Assembly: GCA_950295325.1 (NCBI GenBank)
Contig: OX485804.1
Span: forward strand, 15,128,001 to 15,192,000
Direction: 5' to 3'
Length of the DNA stretch: 64,000 nt
Source: Polytrichum commune
Lineage: Eukaryota > Streptophyta > Polytrichopsida > Polytrichales > Polytrichaceae
Both the position numbers and the translations under genes were made by a program. Below the pieces are notes generated by a model. It was not told where the DNA came from. It made no database searches and was given only the letters and a program-made list of their open reading frames with translations. Of the stretch, positions 1 through 10,502 are shown in pieces. The number at the start of each line of letters is the position of its first letter. The stretch's first letter is position 1.

Positions 1-587
1 GAGAGAAATTGATGAGGATGATTAAGAGGAGAGCATGTCTTAAATAATACCAAAGAGTAGTGCTTTGTCCAATGTGTATGGGTTTTCCCCTCTTCATTCT
101 TAAACACCCAAGGAGACATTTATTTCCTACATGGGCCAAACTTGACAATTGGCAATTTGGCAATTTTCATTATCTTTTGAATAAAATTGAACGTTATATT
201 ACACAATTCTTATGAACACAATTCTTGTTGAAATCTTTTGATACAATGTGAATGTAGAGAATTATGGTTTTTTATCACAAAAAATCTTGACCATTAGGTG
301 AACTTCTCTTCACCGGTGGACTTCTCTGCTAAACTTCTCCTCTAGGTGTTCAGACTTCAACTGGTCAAGACTCCTTAAGAAATATTTTATTGCCTTTAAT
401 TCTTCTCCGGCACATCCACCATTTGCCTCATATAACCATGTCTTGGCCAAGCATTCTTGACCGACCGGAGGCCTTCTCCACCGTAGTGTAAACCGGCCCT
501 TAGACCCACCCCCCCCCCCCCCCCAATCCCATCATTTATCCCACACACGAGCACTACAAGTGTCCAAGATCAAGTAAACAAGTATAA
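1..587. other. Unassigned AT-rich sequence with a poly-C tract
   Basis: No reading frame here resembles a known protein and I see no RNA gene. A homopolymer C run lies at about 509-524. The rest is unassigned intergenic plant DNA. Confidence 0.5.
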
Positions 588-589
588 TA

Positions 590-800
590 CACTAAAAATG
601 ATATTTTTTGTCACTTACTATTTAAAACTACGCAACTCTATATTTATTTGATGTATATCTCAAATTTTACCAACAAATGTCAAACGAGTTGTCTGGACAT
701 CATAGAACATCAACACTTTAATTGGCAAAAAAATATACCAATACTAAAATGATATAGCACTGCATAACTCCAAAAAGTAAGTGACACCAAATATTTAATG
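590..800 (+). mobile_element. TA-flanked MITE (CACTAAAAATGAT family), complete copy
   Basis: A 211-bp non-coding element starts CACTAAAAATGATATTTTTT and ends with the near inverted complement AAATATTTAATG, with TA on both sides (588-589 and 801-802). The subterminal motif GTCACTTACT is mirrored as AGTAAGTGAC. A second copy in the opposite orientation lies at 10328-10502. The TA duplication suggests mobilisation by a Tc1/mariner-type transposase; that is inferred from the duplication only. Confidence 0.75.
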
Positions 801-1007
801 TAGTTAGCTGTTTCTAGAAGCTATTTCAACATCTACTACAAAGGGTAGATATTGATATCATCTCATGGAGAAGAAAACCAGCAGGAACCCATGGTATTTG
901 CATCGAAATGTGGCATTTGCTCACAAGCACTCCTTATAGATTCTTATACAATATGAATATAAAATGCATGCAAGAGTCTAGTCGGGGCTAAGTTACACAT
1001 GACCCCA

Positions 1008-1154
1008 TTGAGTTTGAGAAATACTGGTTGACGGTTCAAAATGTTAGGAAAATTACTGATCCTTTTAGGGGAATATATGGAATATACCTCAAATTAATAA
1101 ACAAATACCGAAATATCACAACATGTAATTGGTTGGACTTGGAAACACTAGGAT
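1008..1154 (+). repeat. Dispersed repeat interrupted by the Tourist-like MITE
   Basis: About 150 bp here match 24000-24150, for example the shared segments ATCACAACATGTAA and GGTTGGACTTGGAAA. At this locus the repeat is broken by the MITE at 1158-1645 and resumes at 1649 (GACCAATTATGCCCAAAA). The copy at 24150 runs straight through (GACCTGTTATGTCCAAAA). The family is not recognised and has no coding sequence. Confidence 0.65.
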
Positions 1155-1157
1155 TTA

Positions 1158-1645
1158 GGGCCACTGAGAGCCCGTGACCATTCCACTTCAAGCACTCTCA
1201 TTGGTGGAAAAGGTGGAGCCGGTCCAAGTTCGCTTCTTCACACTACGTTTGGGGACCAACAGAGTATGTGCATACAAGATGAATGTAAACTCTTCATGGG
1301 TTCCTACATGGCATCGAATGGATCATGTTTCATGGTCACTTGGATTATTTTCAAAAACCACCTCTTGCAAGTAGGCTTAACACAAAACTGGGAGACCATA
1401 CCACTTTGAATGCTCACAATCGTTGATTTATTCTATTTTATCATGTGTGAGGACTCTCATGAATAGAAATTCATTGAAATAGCATTTGGTTGAGGGCTCA
1501 ATCACATATGACTTCACAATACACTCAAGGATGCGTGACCACACTACATGATTTTGGAGGTGTGTTGGGACGGCCTTCGGACACTTTTACTTTGGGCTCT
1601 CACAATTTCATGGTCACGGCTCTTGGCTCGTGTGTGAAGTGGGCA
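1158..1645 (+). mobile_element. Tourist-like (PIF/Harbinger) MITE, copy A
   Basis: A 488-bp non-coding element flanked by TTA at 1155-1157 and 1646-1648. It shares its whole body with copies at 3863-4349 (inverted), 5425-5922 and, truncated, 23325-23711. The family ends are GGGCCACTTCACA with longer inverted homology (CGAGCCAAGAGCC...). In this copy the left end carries a small deletion after GGGCCACT and the right end is changed from GGCCC to GGGCA. TTA duplications and a G-rich terminus starting GGG are typical of Tourist MITEs. Confidence 0.8.
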
Positions 1646-1648
1646 TTA

Positions 1649-2714
1649 GACCAATTATGCCCAAAACCCCCCCTGGACACTGTCTAGGGTCAGTTTTGAA
1701 TGCATTGTTTTTATGTATTGTCTCTTCGCTCTAATTTCTTCCTTGTATTAGCATCCACAATGCACAACCCTCCCCACGTTCTTTTGTAATTAACAAGCGA
1801 ATAAGTAACACAAATTTAATCATGTGCTTAGTAAACTTGCTTGAAGCTTAAATCTGAGAATCATGAAAGACATGGAAGGTTGCATACACTATTAACATGC
1901 TTCTTATAGATTTGTGGTTGATTCATCTCAATTGGATCTCACCAAACTAATTTGGCTTTCTGATGCTAATTTCAAGTTCAAATGTGAGAAAACTAAAAAA
2001 ATGTTCAAACAATTCTTAGCATCGACTTCACCTTGAGTATACATGCATGTTGTAGAGTGGAAACATGATTGAGTTTGATACCAGTGTGGACATACCAAGG
2101 GATGTGACCCCAATGTGGATACTTCCAACTCTTCATACAATTTTGATTGTTGGCATACATCAGCAATTGTCTCATCGTGTTATCAATTGTAAATCATGAA
2201 GATTGTCATTTTAATATCAAAATCTAAGTTGAGATGCAAGACACATAACAAATTAAATTAGAGTTTCTTTTTCTCTTTAAACACGCATAGGCTCCTCCAC
2301 ATCTGTTCACTATTAAACCTAAAATGAATTGTCTTGAGCACAGAGTCCAATCTAATTGTCATATGTATGTTTTAAGTGGCCATTCTTACAAGCCTTGCCG
2401 CTTACCTCACGACCAATACCATTGTCCCACAAAGCTTTCACGAGGAGCATATTTCATGCATTGGTTTTACCCAAGTTGTATTACATAAAATTCATTTCCC
2501 AACATCTATCATCAAGGTTGCAATAAGACATGTCCTTATTAGTTTATTGTTGATTAATACTAACTTAATCTCAATAGACAAATTTGGGATCTCTCAACCT
2601 GATTTAGGTATTAAATTGTCTTCAAAAACAACATCCAGGTTCTATACAGGAATGAATGTTTTCTCCCTTTCCAATGGTATACGCCGGATGTGAAAGCATC
2701 CCCAATGAACTTTT
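1649..2714. other. Unassigned sequence containing a dispersed ~50-bp motif
   Basis: No supported gene. A motif at 1903-1956 (GGTTGATTCATCTCAA ... AAACTAATTTGG) recurs at four other places in the window (16429-16486 inverted, 18541-18590, 29418-29471, 40682-40732), so part of this stretch is probably an old repeat. The rest is unassigned. Confidence 0.45.
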
Positions 2715-3839
2715 TAAGGAAGGGGTCCCTTGATAAGATAAGGTCCAAGGCCTACAATATGCAACCTTTAGGTAGTCCCATAAAACTTTTCTGAACCAAA
2801 TCAAAAAACTGCCATCCGCCCCGCCTGATTTCAAAAAGAAAGAAAAAAAGGAAAAAAAAGAAAAAGGTCCTTGCATTCTCGAAGGTTGTCTAGTCCACAA
2901 AAAGCCACGTTGAGTGCATCTAACTTCAGGTCCAAAATCCAATATATACATTTACTTCCAATTAGTAAATAAACTATTTTTTGGGATTTCATTCCTGAAG
3001 TGAAATTGTCAATAAGGTATGTAATTAACTTGGAAGTTATAAATATGGAAAGTTCCTCATTAACATATGAGGTGAAATTTTTGTGAGTTACCATTTGAAA
3101 GGGCCTTCGTCATTTAAAATTAAGCTTAAAATAATTTGACAATTTTAGCTAATGTGCTAAATCAACCTGATGTCCTTTACACTATTTTATTAAAGTCTTC
3201 TCCTTTCACAAGTAAATTTCTACACGTATTCATACACATTCAAGCTAATGAAATGTAATTAGTTGTAATTGAACCTGATTAAGCCTACTTAAGTGCAAGG
3301 CTTAAATCTAATTCGGTGTCTATTTTGATCTTTGAAATCTTTGAGAGATTAATTACGTTTGATTACACTTAATTAGTTTGGATGTGTATGAATACTTGTG
3401 AAACGAGAAGACATTTATAAAAGTAGATAAACTTAGCATACTATTTTGAGCTCAGTTTTCAAATGACAAAGGCCCTTTCAAATGGTAACTCACAGAAATA
3501 TTCACCTCATATATTAATGAGGATTTTTCATATCTTTAACTTTCAAGTTAATTATATACTTTATTGACATGTTCACTTTGGAAATTAAATCCCAATCAAT
3601 TGCTTATGTATTAAATGGAAATAAACGTATATATTGGGTTTTGGACGTTGGAGTTGAGGTACACTCAACATGGGTTTTGTGGACAAGATAGCCTTCAAGA
3701 ATGCAAAGACAATTTTCTTTTTGCAATCAAGTGACGCGGGCAACATTTTTTGGTCGGGTTCAGAAGAGTTTTCCTAGTATTGCCCAGAGGTTGTGAGTCA
3801 CGGGCCTCAACCCTTATTTTATTGGGGGACCTTTCCTTA
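2715..3839. repeat. 1.1 kb fold-back (long inverted repeat) element
   Basis: The two halves are inverted copies of each other over most of their length. The outer tips are TAAGGA at 2715 and TCCTTA at 3834-3839. The inverted match continues through AAGGTCC..., TTCTGAACC, the cacctcatat/atatgaggtg segment and CATTTGAAAGGGCC, and into the central GTATTCATACACAT pair near 3218 and 3385. The arms are therefore over 400 bp each, at perhaps 75-80% identity. I found no clear target duplication. The related repeat body at 4860-5230 (shared GAATGCAAGG and CATTAACTTGGAAGT) suggests kinship with the element at 4743-5333. The short reading frames inside are incidental. Confidence 0.65.
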
Positions 3840-3862
3840 CAAAGCTTGTTGGGGGTGCTTTA

Positions 3863-4349
3863 GGGCTACTTCACACCTAAGCCAAGAGCCGTGACCATGA
3901 AATTGTAAGAGCCCACAAGAAGTGTCCAAAGGCCATCCCAAGACAGTCTCAAAATCACGAAGTGTGGTCATGGGCCCGCAAGTGTGGTGTGAAGTCATAT
4001 GTGACCAAACCCTCAACCAAATGCTATTCCAAAGAGTTTCTATTCATGTGGGGTCCTTATACATGATAAAATAGAATAAATCAACCGTTGTGAGATTTCA
4101 GAATACCATGGTCTCCCGGGTTTGTGTTAGATCTACCTCCAAGAGGTGGTTTTGGAAAACAATCCAAGTAAACATACACCATGATCCATTTGATGTCATG
4201 TAGACTTTACATCCATCTTGCATTCACATACTCCATTGGTCCCTCAACCGTAGTGTAAGGCGAACTTGAACCGGCTCCGCCTTTTCCACCAATGAGAGTG
4301 CTTGAAGTGCCATGGTCACGGGTCCTCAATCTCATGCGTAAAGTGGCCC
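3863..4349 (-). mobile_element. Tourist-like MITE, copy B
   Basis: A 487-bp copy of the family at 1158-1645, inverted. It is flanked by TTA (3860-3862 and 4350-4352). It starts GGGCTACTTCACACC and ends GTAAAGTGGCCC, giving well-paired terminal inverted repeats. It lies only about 20 bp from the end of the fold-back element at 2715-3839. Confidence 0.82.
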
Positions 4350-4352
4350 TTA

Positions 4353-4733
4353 GTGTCCGGCATGGTAAACGGTAGGTGTTGTGAACATGTACCCGTATTA
4401 AATCTACCTACTACAGCTTCACTTCTCCTTTGGTAGAGCTTCAATGGAGATTATATTTAGCATTTGAATTTAGTTGGTTTATTCAAAGGTCCCGGTTTAG
4501 TCAAGATTGCGCGGAATTCATTCCACCTTACATTGGTCCTTGGTTGGGATTGATGATGCCAAACTCACGTGCCGAGTGTGCTTCGTTAAGTAATTTGCGG
4601 GATCTAGAGAATCAAGGACTTCTTTAGTCAACCTGGGTGGACTAAGTTCTTATATGAACCTAGAAATTTGTATTCAAACCATCAAAGGAATAAGGCTCCT
4701 TAGTAAATATAGTATTTTGCTATTCAATAGTAC
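4353..4733. other. Unassigned sequence between two transposons
   Basis: A 65-codon open frame at 4430-4627 (+) is the only frame of note. It matches no family I recognise and has no neighbour that would support a gene. I see nothing else here. Confidence 0.35.
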
Positions 4734-4742
4734 GTATCTAAC

Positions 4743-5333
4743 ACCCCGGGTTACATCACATCTGCCCAGGGCTGGGCCCCACTCTAGGCCCACCTTCTTC
4801 ACTACCCGAATGAAGTCCATGCTCCCTGCCCATTTTGCCTAACTTCGAAAAATAAAATTGCCCTTGCATCCTTGAATGTTGCTTGTCCATGTAATTCATA
4901 TTAAGTGCACTTCATCTTCAAGGTTCAAAATCTAATATACATGTTCACTTCCATTGAGAAAGTAAGCAATTCATGGGGAGTTCATTTTCGAAGTGAAACC
5001 GTCAACAAAGCATGTCATTAACTTGGAAGTCAAAAATGTTACAAAACCCTCATTAGCACTGAGGTTGTAATTCTTGTTACTTACCATTGAAAGGGTCGTT
5101 GTCATTCTAATGAAGTGTGATTTCTCAATGGAAGTGAAATATATTGATCGTGGACCTTGAAGATGAAGGGCACTCAATATGGATTGTATGGACAAGGGAC
5201 CTTCAAGAATGCAAGGGCAATTTTGTTTTTCGAAGTCGGGCGGAGCGGGCAGAGAGCATGGGCTTCGTTTGGGCAGTGAAGAGGCGTGCCTGGGGTGGGA
5301 CCCAACCTGGGCAGATGTGATCTAGCTCAGGGC
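4743..5333. mobile_element. MULE-like MITE with long terminal inverted repeats
   Basis: A 591-bp element with roughly 200-bp inverted arms. The ends are related to GCCC(T/C)GGGCTAGATCACATCTG and continue inward (CTGCCCAGG..TGGG.CCCAC). The flanks are GTATCTAAC (4734-4742) and ATATCTAAC (5334-5342), an 8-of-9 match consistent with a 9-bp Mutator-type duplication. A second element with the same terminal motif lies at 14748-15093. No transposase is present, so this would be a non-autonomous derivative. A hAT origin (8-bp duplication) is the main alternative. Confidence 0.65.
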
Positions 5334-5424
5334 ATATCTAACGTGGCCATTCCATAACCTTAATTAAGTAGTGTGTGTTTGTTCGTCGGGCCCTTAGAAT
5401 ATAATCATGGGATTCCTCAACTTA

Positions 5425-5922
5425 GGGCCACTTCACATACGAGACTGAAAACCCGTACCCATTACATTGCAAGCACTCTCATTGGTGGAAAAGGCGTGGC
5501 TAGTCCAAGTTCGCTTCACACTACGCTTGAGGGACCAATGGAGTAAGTGAATGCAAGATGGATATAGAGTCTACATGGATTCCTACACGATATCAAATGG
5601 ATCATGTTTCATGGTCACTTGGACTATTTTCAAAAACCACCTCTTGGAGGTAGGCCTAACACAAAACCAAGAGACCATGGCACTCTTAACGCTCACAACC
5701 GTTGTTTTATTTTATTAAATCATGTATGAGGATCTGCATGAATAGAAATTCATTCAAATAGTATTTGGTTGAGGGCCCGGTACATAGGACTTCACACTAC
5801 ACTTGAGGGTCCGTGACCACACTACGTGATCTTGGAAGTGCCTTGGGACGGCCTTTGGACACTTTCTTTTGGGCTCTCACAATTTCATGGTCATGGCTCT
5901 TGGCTCGTGTGTGATGTGGCCC
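5425..5922 (+). mobile_element. Tourist-like MITE, copy C (best-preserved)
   Basis: A 498-bp element with TTA at 5422-5424 and 5923-5925. The left end is GGGCCACTTCACATACGAG and the right end is CTCGTGTGTGATGTGGCCC, which pair as inverted repeats with one or two mismatches. No coding capacity. It is the clearest copy of the family for defining its ends. Confidence 0.85.
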
Positions 5923-6090
5923 TTAGTGTAGATTTAGACTTAGTATGAGTTTCCCTGGACAAGGTTGAGACATCCCATGGTTATATTCTCGGGGTCCACA
6001 TGAACAAATGCACAATGCTTAATAATGTTATGTTTGCATCCGTCTTTGTTATAGACATTGTAAATAAGGGTGGCCCACACTCATGTTTTG

Positions 6091-7012
6091 TAGATGGGTC
6101 CTAAGTGGCTTATCTTCTTAATCGGACCCCTAGATTTGATTCGTATGTGGTTCGGTGAAGATCCAAGAGCTAACATCATTAAGTTACATGTTTAAAAGAG
6201 ATTGGACCATGACTTCAAATATTAATAACTACCCTACAATTGTTAGTGAACACATTTGGGAGGACCTATGTATCCAGTTAAGAAATCAAGAAACATGCAC
6301 TTCCGATAATCATAAATAAATAAGGGGAGGTTTGATTTTGAATTTGGTCTTTTGCATACATTTCATTGTAGGTTTGCTAATGCAACATGAGTTTTGTTGT
6401 GTAAATCTACTAAGGAGAATTTAGAGAACATGAAAAACAAACCAAACAACACCCACATACATTATGTACTTTGGATAGCCATGGCTTCGACTCTCACATT
6501 GCATATATATTTAACTTTTTTTTTTGTTTTTTTAAAAGGTTAACAAGGCTACAAATTTGAATTAATATGGCCCACATAATGTATTGCAATTGTTGGGTAG
6601 CAACCAAAGAAGGTGGCCTGGGATATTGGTTGATGAAGGACAAGTTGTGAAGGCCACTCTAATTAAAAGGGCACAATAGTGTTGATGCCTTAATAAATTC
6701 TATTATACGATGGACAACATGGTGGTGGTAAGGAATGTGGGTGTTATTTGGTTTGTTTTTCATGTTCTCCAAGTTCACCGATTAGATTTACACAACAAAA
6801 CTCGTTTTGCATTAGCAAATCTACAATCAAACATATGCAAAGACTAGATTAAAAATCAAACCTCCCCTTATTTAATTAAGATTATTGGAAGTATATGTTT
6901 GTTGAATTCAAACATGTAACTTTAGGATGTTAGCTCTTGGATGCTCACCAAACCACATACTAATTAAATCTAGGGGTCTGATGAAGAAAATGAGCCACTT
7001 AAGACCCATCTA
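6091..7012. repeat. 0.9 kb fold-back element
   Basis: The left arm (6091-6480) and right arm (6722-7012) are inverted copies. Both carry TAGATGGGTC(C/T)TAAGTGG at the tip, then ACCCCTAGATTT, CCAAGAGCTAACATC, AAGTTACATGTTT, AATAAGGGGAGGTTTGATTTT and ACATGAAAAACAAACCAAA. The left arm has about 95 bp of extra sequence near 6195-6295 that the right arm lacks, probably a later insertion. The tip motif recurs at 30185 (TAGATGGGTCTTAAATGG), linking this element to the dispersed repeat there. No target duplication was found. Confidence 0.65.
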
Positions 7013-7583
7013 CCTTAGTGGTTAGCGTCCTGCACTTCTCCACTATTTTCCACCGCTCTGAAAAGGCAAGGCCCATGCTAATAGTATGGGCTCAATTTGG
7101 TAGGGTAAATTTGTTGCAAGATACATGTTATGTGCATCTTAAGTTGACTACAAAAGTTTTGCCATAGGCAAAGAATTGCAGTGAGGAAATCAATGATCAA
7201 CATATGCTAGATTGATTTGTGCTAATTGAAGCCTATATAATGCAAACGACCCAATCACGTGCAAAGAGGCCCCAAATGGTGTTGTTTGAAGTATTGAAAA
7301 TTTGTACAAATGTATTTCAGTTGACAAGTCGATTACTAACACACAAAGCTTGAGAGCTCGAAGCAACATCTACCAACCTGAGTTTTGTTTTACTAGCTGA
7401 AATTGAAATATGAAAGCTAAGTTTTTGCATGTCAAACAAAGATGGTGGGTGGTCATTGGTAGGATGCAAAGTCGTAGGTTAGTGTGTTGATGATGTGCAT
7501 GAGACAAAGAAAAAGGCATGGCAGTGAGAGGGAGTACAATGATGAACATTTAGTAGGCCGATGTTTGTTAATCAAAACATATA
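7013..7583. other. Unassigned sequence
   Basis: No protein-like frame. The segment AGTGGTTAGCGTCCTGCACT at about 7018 resembles a tRNA 5' half but is not followed by a B box or a clover leaf. Nothing else supported. Confidence 0.4.
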
Positions 7584-7585
7584 TA

Positions 7586-8697
7586 CAGTCTAACCTTGAT
7601 AATGTCACCCTTGTTAATAGAACACCTTGATATTGTCACCTAAAAGTTTGAAACCGATTTTCATAGTGTAAAACTCCCTCGTTATTATCCCTATCACCCT
7701 TGATAATGTCACTATTTTTTTTCAAAATCCGTAGTGTAAATGTGATAATATCAAGTATGGATGGATCGTATGGGTGGGCATGGGTTCGATATTATTGTTC
7801 ATGGGTGAGCATGGGCTAAAGCAAAGCATATTGGGGGTCATTGAATGAGCTCTCATTCAATGCTTTCGGCATAGTGGGATGCCTTGTGTAATTTCAAATT
7901 AGATGATCAAACCATTAGAAATTGTTGGAGAAAGTCCGCCATATTGCATGCAGAGTGGAATGCAGATATAAACAATCTTGATGAACGTATGAAGTCCAAA
8001 ATGGAGGAAGCAACTTTGGAATTGGGTAGACTCATCGCCGCATTAAATTTGGGTTTGGATGTTGAAGGCAAGCATGTAGAAAAGCTTTGTCCTTTGGAGT
8101 ACATAAACATGGAAGGTGAAGATGATTTTGAGGTGGAATTTTCTACTGAGGAGCTTGTGCAACTAGTGCAAGATGGCGAACAAGTTCTTGATTCCATGGA
8201 AGTGGACCCATTGATTGTTGATAGCAGTGATGATGAGTCTAAAGTAGTGAAGCTAAGCGATGCACAAAAATATGCTAAAGATGTTTTGAGTTTTATGGCT
8301 AGCCAAGGTTCTCAGATTTTCGGCACTCATGAGTTGTTAGAAATGGAAAAAATCCATGACAAACTCATTAGAATTGGTGTTGCACATTTAACATCAACAA
8401 AACAATGTGACATTAGAAGCTTCTTGGTCTCTAGTGAGAGGTCTTTACCTGATCTCAATGACACATTATGATGTGCTCTTGTTGTTATTCACAATTTTGA
8501 ATTGGATTTTACATTCAAAAACATTGAAGTCTCGTATTTGTTATTTAAAAAAAAATTGTAATTATATTTTGATTTTCTACATATTTTTTGATAATATCAC
8601 ATTATGCACAAAATGTGACATTATCAAGTATGTCACACCTTGTTTATATCATACTTTTTGGTGAAACGGAGGGTGTGACATTATCAAGGTTAGGGTG
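7586..8697 (+). mobile_element. Deleted pogo-like (Tc1/mariner superfamily) transposon
   Basis: A 1112-bp element bounded by TA (7584-7585 and 8698-8699). The left end CAGTCTAACCTTGATAATG and the right end, read inward, CACCCTAACCTTGATAATG share about 22 bp that continue as TCAC. The core motif CTTGATAATGTCAC is repeated several times near both ends (about 7600, 7690, 8615 and 8675), a subterminal arrangement common in pogo-like elements. Inside is one open frame coding only a transposase C-terminal part (7884-8471). The DNA-binding half and most of the catalytic core are missing, so this copy is non-autonomous. Confidence 0.75.
7884..8471 (+). pseudogene. pogo-like transposase, C-terminal remnant
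   Basis: The 195-residue open frame begins just inside the end of the DDE/CENP-B-like region. Residues 10-25 contain the hallmark TIRNCWRKSAILHAEW, matching the conserved TI.NCWR.AGI segment that follows the last catalytic acidic residue in plant pogo/Tigger-like transposases. The rest is an acidic, poorly conserved tail (DSSDDES near residues 113-119; EELVQLVQDGE near 90-100), as is usual for this family. The upstream helix-turn-helix and DDD/E motifs are absent, and the ATG used here falls in the deletion-joined segment. The frame has no internal stop, which could reflect recent deletion. The full family length is about 400-500 residues. Alternative: a domesticated fragment, but it sits within intact transposon ends. 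Confidence 0.7.
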
Positions 8698-8699
8698 TA

Positions 8700-10325
8700 A
8701 CGAGGAAAACCCAACCATATATGTGTACAAAGAGACCGAATACAATAGTTTTACTTCAAAAGCATTTGGAATCCTTGCCTACCCATGAGAGCAACTTGTT
8801 GACCATGCTAACTTCCTGCAAAAGCTACTCCGCGGTGATGACCGATGATGTCAATGATCTCTCTCTTGCTCTCTCCCTCTCCCTCTTTCGGCCGGGGCCA
8901 CGGGTGATGAATTTAGCGTCTCATGAAGTTGACATACAATCACGCCCCCAAAAGGCTAGCTCGACCCCACATGTACGACCATTAAATATCTACAAGAAGG
9001 GAGCAAGAGTAGTGGCCTTGTGGAAATTCTCCGGCAAACTTGTTGACTCTCCAATCTCCTCTCACATGAAAACTCCCGGAACGTCGCCACATGGCAGCCT
9101 TTCATTGCTCAAACACACGTCAATCCTACGTGGACGTCACGGTTTCCGCATCCGGAAAGGTGAACTAGGAATCACCTCAAGGAAAGCGAGTAGCAGGTAG
9201 CAGTCTCCAATCATCATTCCACCTATGTAGCGGCCTCAAAGGAACACCAGGTGCCGCAAGCATGTGTGTCACGAGCATGGTATATTTTTTTATCCACATT
9301 TGTATTAGGGCCTGGACCCGAAAGACATGGCAGAGACAAGAATAAGTTATAGAGGCTCGTGGAGTGAGTGACGTGCGTGTGTGTTTCTGACAAAGTTTTC
9401 AGGCGAGCTTTTCAGATTTGACATGCAAAAACTTAGCACACCCAAAAGCACGTCAATTGGCATGCACAGTTGAGGATTTGACACGTAGTGTGACTTGTGA
9501 AGAGAGAAGATCGCACGTCAATTGACATAGTAGAAACTGGAATGGCACGTGGTACTAGGCGTGTGACATTGAGGTGACATTTCAAGAGGAGAAAATGTAG
9601 ATGTCAATCAACAATCATCATCGTTTCTGAAAGCGTCACGTGACACTTTGGATCTGGAGTTGAACGTCGATTGGAATTTGTCAAACGTACACACCAGACG
9701 AGTTCAATGGATTGTGTTCAGAGCTTGTTCTTATTATGAGGCTTCAGAATTGCATGGGCTGGGTTTTCCCTATCACTATGCTTGAGATTTTATTGGACCA
9801 TAGTTGCTTGAACGTACATGTCAGTTCTTTTTCGTTGGCCTTTGTTCTTTAAAAAATAGTTTAAAGAAACTATAAAATATTCTAAAGTTATCGATATGAT
9901 TATTTTGGAGGTTATTTGACTCCAAAATGGCATGACAGACCCCAAACGAGTATAAGGTAGATGCGCCATTGATGGATACTTTTCTTCACTTTCTTGTGGG
10001 ACATGGAACACGCAAATAGTGTGAGATGACTGGCAATCTATAGACGTTTGCCTCATGATATTTGCAGTTCATATGAGTATGTATTCATTATCAAACTGAA
10101 GATTCGTACTTTAATTAAGTGGTTGTGTACGTCCCTCCAATCATGTTGACTATTGAGCGTAGAAAGGTTAGCAAATTTTCAGCATACACATATCGCTACA
10201 CCCCCGCGTCCATTTAGTGCAACCATACATTTTTGAGTCATTATGCCCGCTTTAATATCAGGCTTCCCATTTTCTGAAACAATTTCAGCTTGAGTTTGCA
10301 AATGGAGTTAAATTGTAATGGTAAT
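8700..10325. other. Unassigned, moderately GC-rich stretch
   Basis: A 159-codon open frame (8721-9200, +) crosses this stretch; I recognise no domain in it and its composition (Ser/Leu/Arg-rich) looks incidental. Between 9370 and 9670 there are several ACGT-core motifs (CACGTCAATTG at two places, TGACACGTAG, GTCACGTGAC). These resemble plant bZIP/bHLH sites, but there is no gene beside them. I see no RNA gene. Confidence 0.4.
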
Positions 10326-10327
10326 TA

Positions 10328-10502
10328 CACTAAAAATGATGTTTATTGTCACTTCCTTTTTGAAGTTACACAATGCTATATCTTTTTACTATTTGTAATG
10401 TTGTACTAAATGAAACTGTCAATGTTTAGTACTGTCCAAACAGCTAATTTGACATTTATTGATAAAATATGAGATATACAATAAATAGATGTAGCGTTGT
10501 GT
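10328..10502 (-). mobile_element. Truncated copy of the TA-flanked MITE at 590-800
   Basis: One terminal repeat is present (TA then CACTAAAAATGATGTTTATTG). Read on the minus strand the body matches the 590-800 element (shared GTATATCTCA and AATGTCAAA). The other terminal repeat, about 45 bp, is missing at the 10502 side. Confidence 0.65.

Noticed and set aside
590-800. Classification of the CACTAAA-ended MITEs as CACTA-superfamily elements
   Set aside because: All complete copies are flanked by TA rather than by a matching 3-bp duplication, so the CACTA start is coincidental.
7015-7085. tRNA-like segment (AGTGGTTAGCGTCC) suggesting a tRNA gene or SINE head
   Set aside because: No B box, no acceptor stem pairing and no clover leaf could be made, so it is only an A-box-like coincidence.
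8721-9200. 159-codon open frame as a host gene
   Set aside because: No domain, low-complexity composition and no splice or promoter support; it starts within a few bases of the pogo-like element's end.
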